From Gammaproteobacteria bacterium (GTDB taxonomy: Bacteria > Pseudomonadota > Gammaproteobacteria > DRLM01): a DNA stretch of 10,596 nt. Under the pieces are notes generated by a model. That model saw nothing but the letters and a program-made list of their open reading frames with translations, did not search any database and was not told the origin of the DNA. A program made the translations under genes and the position numbers. The stretch spans positions 1 through 10,596 of the forward strand of contig WFXX01000178.1 in the NCBI GenBank assembly GCA_015490395.1. Direction: 5' to 3'. This document shows positions 1 through 4,307 of this stretch, one piece after another. The number at the start of each line of letters is the position of its first letter. Positions within the stretch are counted from its first letter, which is position 1.

Positions 1-555
1 GACCTCCATCAGCTCCGCCTCCTTGGCCTCCAAAATCCGGTCGATCTCGGCCACGAAGCGGTCGGTGAGCCGCTGGATCGCCTCCTGGGCCCGGCGCTCC
101 TCGTCCTCGGAGATGGCCTTGTCCTTGACCAGGCGCCTGAGCTCCTGGTTGGCGTCGCGGCGGATATTGCGCACCGCCACCCGGGCCTGCTCGGCCTCGC
201 CCCGCACCACCCGGATGAGCTCCCTGCGCCGCTCCTCGGTCAGTGGCGGCAGGGGGATGCGGATCACCTCCCCGGAGGTGGCGGGGGTCAGGCCCAGGTC
301 GGACTCCCGGATGGCCTTCTCGATCACCGGCACCATGGACTTGTCCCAGGGCGCCACCGCCAAGGTGCGGGCATCCAGCACGCTGACGTTGGCCGCCTGG
401 TTCAGGGGCACCTCGGTGCCGTAGTAGCTGACCTTGATATGGTCCAAGAGGCTGGTGTGGGCGCGCCCGGTACGGATCTTGGTCAGCTCCTCCTTGAGGG
501 CCGCCACGCTCTTGCGCATGCGCTGCTCGGCGTCGCGCTTGACCTCCTCGATCAT
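1..555 (-). CDS. frr: Ribosome recycling factor (RRF), all but the stop codon
   Basis: RRF works with EF-G to split the post-termination ribosome so its subunits can be reused. Read on the minus strand from the ATG at 555-553, the frame stays open for exactly 185 codons to base 1. This equals the usual RRF length (185 aa in E. coli), and the last residues (KEAELMEV) resemble the normal C-terminus, so only the stop codon should lie outside the window. Visible RRF hallmarks are the N-terminal helix with a KIRTGRAH segment (about residues 21-28), the YYGTEVPLNQ strand region (about 37-46), and the long C-terminal helices with VRNIRRDAN and KDKAISEDEERRAQE. The start follows the pyrH stop by 4 nt with a GGGGGTGAG ribosome-binding sequence, so it is last of the four genes seen in this operon. 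Identification is by recalled family sequence and is very secure. Confidence 0.97.
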   Translation of the reverse strand, partial: MIEEVKRDAEQRMRKSVAALKEELTKIRTGRAHTSLLDHIKVSYYGTEVPLNQAANVSVLDARTLAVAPWDKSMVPVIEKAIRESDLGLTPATSGEVIRIPLPPLTEERRRELIRVVRGEAEQARVAVRNIRRDANQELRRLVKDKAISEDEERRAQEAIQRLTDRFVAEIDRILEAKEAELMEV

Positions 556-559
556 GGTC

Positions 560-1339
560 TCACCCCCTTTCCACCAAGGTGCCCTCGTCGGCCCCGTGCA
601 CGATGCGCCGCAGGGCCCCCGGGCGGTTGATGTTGAACACCCGTAGGGGCATGCCGTAGTCCCGGCACAGCACCAAGGCGGTGGCATCCATCACCCCCAA
701 CCGCCGTTGCAGAGCCTCGTCGTAGCTCAAGCGCCGATAGAGGCGGGCCCCGGCATCCCGCTCTGGATCGGCGGTGTAGACCCCGTCCACCTTGGTGCCC
801 TTGAGCATGAGCTCGGCGCCGATCTCGATGGCCCGCAGGCTGGCAGCCGAGTCGGTGGTGAAGAAGGGGTTGCCTGTGCCCGCGGCAAAGATCACCACCC
901 GTCCCTTCTCGAGGTGCCGCACAGCCCGGCGTCGGATGAAGAGCTCGCAGATCTGGTTGATCTTGATGGCGGACATCACCCGGGTGGGGACCCCGCGGCG
1001 CTCCAGGGCATCCTGCAGGGCCAGGGCGTTCATCACCGTGGCCAGCATGCCCATCTGGTCGGCGGTGACCCGATCCATGCCCGCAGCGGCCAGCCCGGAG
1101 CCACGGAAGAGGTTGCCGCCGCCGATGACCACGCCCACCTGCACGCCCTCGCCCGCCAGCTCCGCCAGCTCCTCGGCGATGCGCCCCACCACCGCCGGGC
1201 CGATGGCCTCCACCTGCCCGCCGGGACCCTCGCCCATGAGGGCCTCACCGCTCAGCTTGAGCAGGATGCGCCGGTAGCGGGGCCCACCCCGGGCAGGATC
1301 CGGGGACGGACCCAGAGGCTGGCCCTCCTCCGCGCCCAC
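560..1339 (-). CDS. pyrH: UMP kinase (uridylate kinase)
   Basis: Bacterial UMP kinase phosphorylates UMP to UDP with ATP and is essential for pyrimidine nucleotide supply; it belongs to the amino acid kinase fold. The 259-residue protein shows the phosphate-binding ILLKLSGEAL (about residues 25-34), VVIGGGNLFRG (about 70-80), DQMGMLATVMNALA (about 93-106), AGTGNPFFTTDSAA (about 153-166) and KVDGVYTADP (about 183-192), all typical of PyrH. The start is GTG at 1339-1337, with GGGAG seven bases upstream inside the end of tsf. No other ATG, GTG or TTG lies between it and the conserved core, so the protein carries an N-terminal extension of about 14 residues over the E. coli enzyme (241 aa). It is three bases downstream of the tsf stop, so translational coupling is likely. 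Confidence 0.97.
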   Translation of the reverse strand: MGAEEGQPLGPSPDPARGGPRYRRILLKLSGEALMGEGPGGQVEAIGPAVVGRIAEELAELAGEGVQVGVVIGGGNLFRGSGLAAAGMDRVTADQMGMLATVMNALALQDALERRGVPTRVMSAIKINQICELFIRRRAVRHLEKGRVVIFAAGTGNPFFTTDSAASLRAIEIGAELMLKGTKVDGVYTADPERDAGARLYRRLSYDEALQRRLGVMDATALVLCRDYGMPLRVFNINRPGALRRIVHGADEGTLVERG

Positions 1340-1342
1340 GGC

Positions 1343-2227
1343 TCAGCTCCCTTTCACCTGGGCCATCACCTCGGCGGCGAAGTCGGCCCCCTCCTTCTCG
1401 ATGCCCTCGCCCACCTCCAGGCGCAGGAAGCCGGTGACCCGAGCGCTCCGCTCCTTGAGGAGCTGCTCCACAGTGCGCTCGGGATCCTTGACGAAGGGCT
1501 GGCCCAGGAGGGTGATCTCCTGGAGGAACTTCCTGAGGCGGCCCTCCACCATGCGGGCCACGATCTCCTCGGGCTTGCCCGAGGCCCGGGCCTGGGCCTC
1601 GATGATCTCCCGCTCCTTGGCCAGCAGCTCCGCGGGCACGTCCTCGGCGGAGACGGCCACCGGGCGGCTGGCGGCCACGTGCATGGCGATGTCCTTGCCC
1701 AGGGCCTCGTCACCGCCCTCCAGGCCCACCAGCACGCCGATGCGCCCGCCGTGGGAGTAGGCCGCCACCAGGGGCGCCTCCAGGGCCACCGCCCGGCGCA
1801 CGGCCACGTTCTCGCCTACCTGGGCCACCAGGGCCCGGCGGCGCTCGTCCACGCTGGCGGCCCCCTCCACCGGGGCGGTCAGCAGGGCCTCCACGCTCAG
1901 CCCGCCACCCTCGGCCCGGGCGAGGGCCGCTCGGGCCACCGCCTCGGCGAAGGCCCCAAAGGCCTCGCCCCGGGCCACGAAGTCGGTCTCGCAGTTGACC
2001 TCCACCAGCACCCCCCGGCGGCGGTCGCCCGCCAGGGCCGGGACCACGCGCCCCTCGGCGGCCACCCGGGTGGCCTTCTTGTCTGCCTTGGCGAGGCCCG
2101 CCTTGCGCAGGACCTCCACCGCCGCCTCCAGGTCGCCGCCGGTCTCCACCAAGGCCTTCTTGCACTCCATCATTCCCGCCCCGGTGCGCTCCCGGAGCTG
2201 CTTCACCAGTGCCGCCGTGATCGCCAT
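1343..2227 (-). CDS. tsf: Translation elongation factor Ts (EF-Ts)
   Basis: EF-Ts is the guanine nucleotide exchange factor that recharges EF-Tu from GDP to GTP in the cytoplasm. The 294-residue product has the N-terminal UBA-like domain (about residues 1-50, with LRERTGAGMMECKKAL). It also has the NCETDFVARG motif, whose Asp82 and Phe83 correspond to the EF-Tu-intruding Asp-Phe pair of E. coli EF-Ts. Later come the core dimerisation region (HVAASRPVAVS, about 183-193) and the C-terminal LLGQPFVKDPERTVEQLL module. It starts at an ATG with a strong GGAGGAG site upstream and sits 40 nt after rpsB, the near-universal rpsB-tsf pairing. Length is slightly above the E. coli protein (283 aa). There is no sign of damage. 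Confidence 0.98.
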   Translation of the reverse strand: MAITAALVKQLRERTGAGMMECKKALVETGGDLEAAVEVLRKAGLAKADKKATRVAAEGRVVPALAGDRRRGVLVEVNCETDFVARGEAFGAFAEAVARAALARAEGGGLSVEALLTAPVEGAASVDERRRALVAQVGENVAVRRAVALEAPLVAAYSHGGRIGVLVGLEGGDEALGKDIAMHVAASRPVAVSAEDVPAELLAKEREIIEAQARASGKPEEIVARMVEGRLRKFLQEITLLGQPFVKDPERTVEQLLKERSARVTGFLRLEVGEGIEKEGADFAAEVMAQVKGS

Positions 2228-2259
2228 GCTCGCTCCTCCTCCCCTGCTCGGTCAGGACC

Positions 2260-2280
2260 CCCCAGGCTTAGGACCTGGAG
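2260..2280 (-). other. Small hairpin spanning the rpsB stop codon
   Basis: On the minus strand the arms CTCCAGG (2280-2274) and CCTGGGG (2266-2260) can pair over 7 positions, one of them G-T. The 7-nt loop contains the rpsB TAA stop. No T-run follows, so this is not a recognisable intrinsic terminator. It might modestly affect passage from rpsB to tsf, or be chance in GC-rich DNA. Confidence 0.3.
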
Positions 2281-3059
2281 TCCGCCCCGCCGCCGGCTCC
2301 CCCTCCGGCAGGGGCCGGGGCCTCCACCTGCTCCTCGGGCACCTCCACGAACTCGTCGGGCGGGGCCGCCTGCAGGGCAATGGCATGGCCGTCAATCACT
2401 GCATCGGCCACTGCCCGCGCATAGAGCCGGATGGCCCGCTGGGAGTCATCATTGCCCGGGATGACGTAGTCGATACCCCGGGGATCGGCGTTGGTGTCCA
2501 CCACCGCCACCACCGGAATGCCCAGCTTGCGGGCCTCGCTGACGGCGATGCGCTCATGCACCACATCGATGACAAAGAGCGCGTCCGGGAGCCGCTCCAT
2601 ATCCTTGATGCCCCCCAGGCTGGCCTCCAGCTTGCTCTTCTCCCGGCGCAAGCGCAGGGCCTCCTTCTTGGAGAACTGTTCCACGCCCCCCTCCTGCTCC
2701 AGGGCCTCCAGCTCCTTCAGCCGCCCGACGGAGCGGCGGATGGTCTTGAAGTTGGTCAGCGTGCCCCCCAGCCAGCGGCGGCTCACGTAGGGCATGCCGC
2801 AGCGCTGGGCCTCCTCGGCGACGATCTCCTGAGCGGCGCGCTTGGTGCCCACGAAGAGGATCACGCCCTTGCGGGCGGCCAGGCCGCTGACGTAGTTCAG
2901 GGCCTCCTGGAACAGGGGCAGGGTGATCTCCAAGTTAATGATGTGGATCTTGTTCCGCTCCCCGAAGATGTACGGAGCCATCCGGGGATGCCAGTAGCGG
3001 GTCTGGTGGCCGAAGTGCACCCCGGCCTCCAGCATCTGGCGCATGGTCACGCTGGCCAT
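2268..3059 (-). CDS. rpsB: 30S ribosomal protein S2
   Basis: S2 is a small-subunit ribosomal protein at the head-body junction, assembled late and needed for bS1 binding. The 263-residue product begins MASVTMRQMLEAGVHFGHQT, the classic S2 N-terminus, followed by RYWHPRMAPYIF. It contains VGTKRAAQEIVAEEA (about residues 71-85), WLGGTLTNFKTI (about 95-106), LPDALFVIDV (about 157-166) and the C-terminal VVAVVDTNADPRGIDYVIPG. It is about 20 residues longer than E. coli S2 because of an acidic, Ala/Pro/Gly-rich tail (about 234-263). The ATG start has GAGGAG upstream at 9-nt spacing. It is the first gene of the rpsB-tsf-pyrH-frr operon, driven by the promoter at 3316-3345 through a long GC-rich leader. 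Confidence 0.98.
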   Translation of the reverse strand: MASVTMRQMLEAGVHFGHQTRYWHPRMAPYIFGERNKIHIINLEITLPLFQEALNYVSGLAARKGVILFVGTKRAAQEIVAEEAQRCGMPYVSRRWLGGTLTNFKTIRRSVGRLKELEALEQEGGVEQFSKKEALRLRREKSKLEASLGGIKDMERLPDALFVIDVVHERIAVSEARKLGIPVVAVVDTNADPRGIDYVIPGNDDSQRAIRLYARAVADAVIDGHAIALQAAPPDEFVEVPEEQVEAPAPAGGGAGGGADSRS

Positions 3060-3309
3060 CGTAGGATCTCCTCAGCGTTCGGGTTGGGCCTCCACGCGCC
3101 CCGCGGACCGACCCCCCCGCGACCTGGCGGGGGAGCACCCGGGCCCGCGTGTCGGCGCGTGTGCGTGCTCCCCGCCGGCGCGGCCTTCCCGGAGTCGCCC
3201 GGAAACCCGCGGCACGGCGGGGGTCCAAGGACCATGGGGCGCCTGGGCGCGGGCACGAAGAAGCCCCGGGCGCGCGGCCCGGCCGCGCCCCTCCCGAGCC
3301 CCTGGCAGG
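3060..3309 (-). promoter_or_regulatory. Untranslated leader of rpsB, GC-rich and strongly structured
   Basis: If transcription starts about 7 nt after the -10 box at 3316-3321, the rpsB mRNA has a leader of about 250 nt. It carries two strong inverted repeats. One is at 3126-3176 (listed separately). The other is very GC-rich, at 3268-3290: GGGCGC and GCGCCC arms plus inner GGCC pairing with a 2-nt bulge. The GAGGAG ribosome site lies at its downstream end. In E. coli the rpsB leader mediates translational autoregulation by S2. A similar role here is inferred from position and structure only; I could not align it to the known leader motif. No plausible coding gene lies in this stretch. Confidence 0.5.
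3126..3176 (-). repeat. Long inverted repeat (hairpin) in the rpsB leader
   Basis: On the plus strand the left arm GGCGGGGGAGCAC (3126-3138) is the reverse complement of the right arm GTGCTCCCCGCC (3165-3176) apart from one extra G. That gives a 12-bp stem with a single bulged base. The 26-nt loop region contains two direct copies of CGCGTGT. The structure would form in the rpsB leader RNA about 65-115 nt before the start codon. It is not followed by a T-run, so it does not look like an intrinsic terminator. It is a candidate part of an S2-responsive element. Confidence 0.6.
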
Positions 3310-3310
3310 G

Positions 3311-3326
3311 CGTGGTTTATACCACG
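3311..3326. promoter_or_regulatory. 16-bp palindrome centred on the rpsB -10 box
   Basis: The sequence CGTGGTTTATACCACG has perfect 6-bp arms (CGTGGT/ACCACG) around TTAT, and the minus-strand -10 hexamer TATAAA (3321-3316) sits in its centre. A dimeric repressor binding here would block RNA polymerase. The regulator is unknown, and chance occurrence cannot be excluded. Confidence 0.45.
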
Positions 3327-3345
3327 GGGGACCCATGGTCCTCAA
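3316..3345 (-). promoter_or_regulatory. Sigma70-type promoter for rpsB-tsf-pyrH-frr
   Basis: On the minus strand, TTGAGG (3345-3340; 4 of 6 to TTGACA) is followed after 18 nt by TATAAA (3321-3316; 5 of 6 to TATAAT). Downstream of the -10 the sequence is GC-rich (CCACGCCC), the kind of discriminator seen at stringently controlled ribosomal promoters. The predicted start site is near 3309. It is the best promoter match upstream of rpsB and is overlaid by two palindromes. Confidence 0.65.
3329..3341. promoter_or_regulatory. 13-bp palindrome in the rpsB spacer and -35 edge
   Basis: GGACC-CAT-GGTCC forms a dyad with 5-bp arms, two bases from the palindrome over the -10 and touching the -35 box (3340-3345). 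Its right portion (3332-3342) is repeated in inverted orientation at 3228-3238 inside the leader. It is a possible operator half of a tandem site; function is not shown. Confidence 0.35.
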
Positions 3346-3385
3346 CGGCAGGATCTCGCGCGCCCGCGCCAGCCCCGTCTTGTCT

Positions 3386-3394
3386 TGTTAAGAT
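3386..3394 (+). promoter_or_regulatory. Probable extended -10 promoter for map-glnD
   Basis: TGTTAAGAT reads as a TGn extended -10 element followed by TAAGAT (4 of 6 to TATAAT), in a locally AT-richer patch between the divergent genes. No clear -35 hexamer sits 17 nt upstream, which is tolerable for extended -10 promoters. The predicted start near 3401 would give a leader of about 65 nt before map. Confidence 0.4.
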
Positions 3395-3467
3395 GAGACT
3401 CTTTTGCGGAAGCGAGGCATCTGGCGGAGAGGGCCCGTAGGCGATGAGGCAGCAGGTCGGGAGCCCC

Positions 3468-4256
3468 ATGGCGGTCAGCATCAAGACCCCCGAGGAGATC
3501 GAGCGCATGCGCGTGGCCGGGCGGCTGGCCGCCGAGGTCCTGGACATGATCGGCGAGCACGTGCGCCCCGGCGTCACCACCGAGGAGCTGGACCGCATCT
3601 GCCACGATTACATCGTGCAGGTGCAGCAGGCGGTGCCCGCCCCTCTCCACTACCACGGCTTCCCCAAGTCCATCTGCACCTCGGTCAACCACCAGGTCTG
3701 CCACGGGATCCCGGGGCCCCGCAAGCTGCGCCGCGGCGACATCGTCAACATCGACGTCACCGTCATCAAGGACGGCTACCACGGGGACGCCAGCCGCATG
3801 TACTGCGTGGGCGAGCCCTCCCCCCTGGCGCGGCGCCTGATCCGCGTGGCCCGCCAGTGCCTGTGGATCGGGATCCGCATGGTGCGGCCCGGAGCGCGCC
3901 TGGGAGATATCGGCCACGCTATCCAGCGCCACGCCGAGGCCCACGGCTTCTCCGTGGTGCGGGAATACTGCGGCCACGGCATCGGCCGCCACTTCCACGA
4001 GGAGCCCCAGGTGCTGCACTACGGGCGCCCGGGCACGGGCCTGGAGCTGCAGCCGGGGATGACCTTCACCATCGAGCCCATGATCAATGCCGGCAAGCGG
4101 CACGTGCGCCTGCTCGCCGACGGCTGGACGGTGGTGACCAAGGACCACAGCCTCTCGGCCCAGTGGGAGCACACCGTGCTGGTCACCCCCGAGGGGGTGG
4201 AGGTGCTCACCCTGGGCCGCGGGGAGGAACCCGAGCCGTTGCCGGACAGAGGCTGA
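3468..4256 (+). CDS. map: Type I methionine aminopeptidase
   Basis: MetAP removes the N-terminal initiator methionine from nascent proteins with small second residues; it is a cytoplasmic metalloenzyme. From the ATG at 3468 the product is 262 aa (E. coli 264) and begins MAVSIKTPEEIERMRVAGRL, matching the E. coli N-terminus almost exactly. The five metal ligands are visible: Asp96 (NIDVTVIKDG), Asp107 (HGDASRMY), His170 (EYCGHGIG), Glu203 (TIEPMINAGK) and Glu234 (QWEHTVLV). Catalytic-site His79 (VCHGIPGP) and His177 (FHEEPQVLH) are also present. An in-frame ATG at 3444 would add 8 unconserved residues and has a poorer ribosome site, whereas GGGAG lies 4 nt before 3468. It diverges from rpsB, as in other gammaproteobacteria, and is followed by glnD after 51 nt with no terminator. 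Confidence 0.97.
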   Translation: MAVSIKTPEEIERMRVAGRLAAEVLDMIGEHVRPGVTTEELDRICHDYIVQVQQAVPAPLHYHGFPKSICTSVNHQVCHGIPGPRKLRRGDIVNIDVTVIKDGYHGDASRMYCVGEPSPLARRLIRVARQCLWIGIRMVRPGARLGDIGHAIQRHAEAHGFSVVREYCGHGIGRHFHEEPQVLHYGRPGTGLELQPGMTFTIEPMINAGKRHVRLLADGWTVVTKDHSLSAQWEHTVLVTPEGVEVLTLGRGEEPEPLPDRG

Positions 4257-4307
4257 GGCCCAGCGCACCAAGGCCCTCCCCCTCCCTAGTCGAGGCAGCT
4301 GTTCCCC

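Noticed and set aside
707..2464. 585-codon open frame on the plus strand opposite pyrH and tsf
   Set aside because: It lies antisense to two secure genes. Its product is a low-complexity His/Gly/Leu/Ala-rich string with no recognisable domain, as expected for shadow frames in very GC-rich DNA where stop codons are rare.
3268..3290. GC-rich hairpin in the rpsB leader considered as an intrinsic terminator/attenuator
   Set aside because: The sequence after the stem on the minus strand is GGGGCTTCTTCG with no run of T, so intrinsic termination is not supported. I kept it only as leader structure.
3444..3467. Upstream ATG giving an 8-residue longer MetAP
   Set aside because: The extra residues MRQQVGSP are not part of the conserved family N-terminus. 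The ATG at 3468 begins exactly where E. coli MetAP begins and has a closer purine-rich ribosome site.
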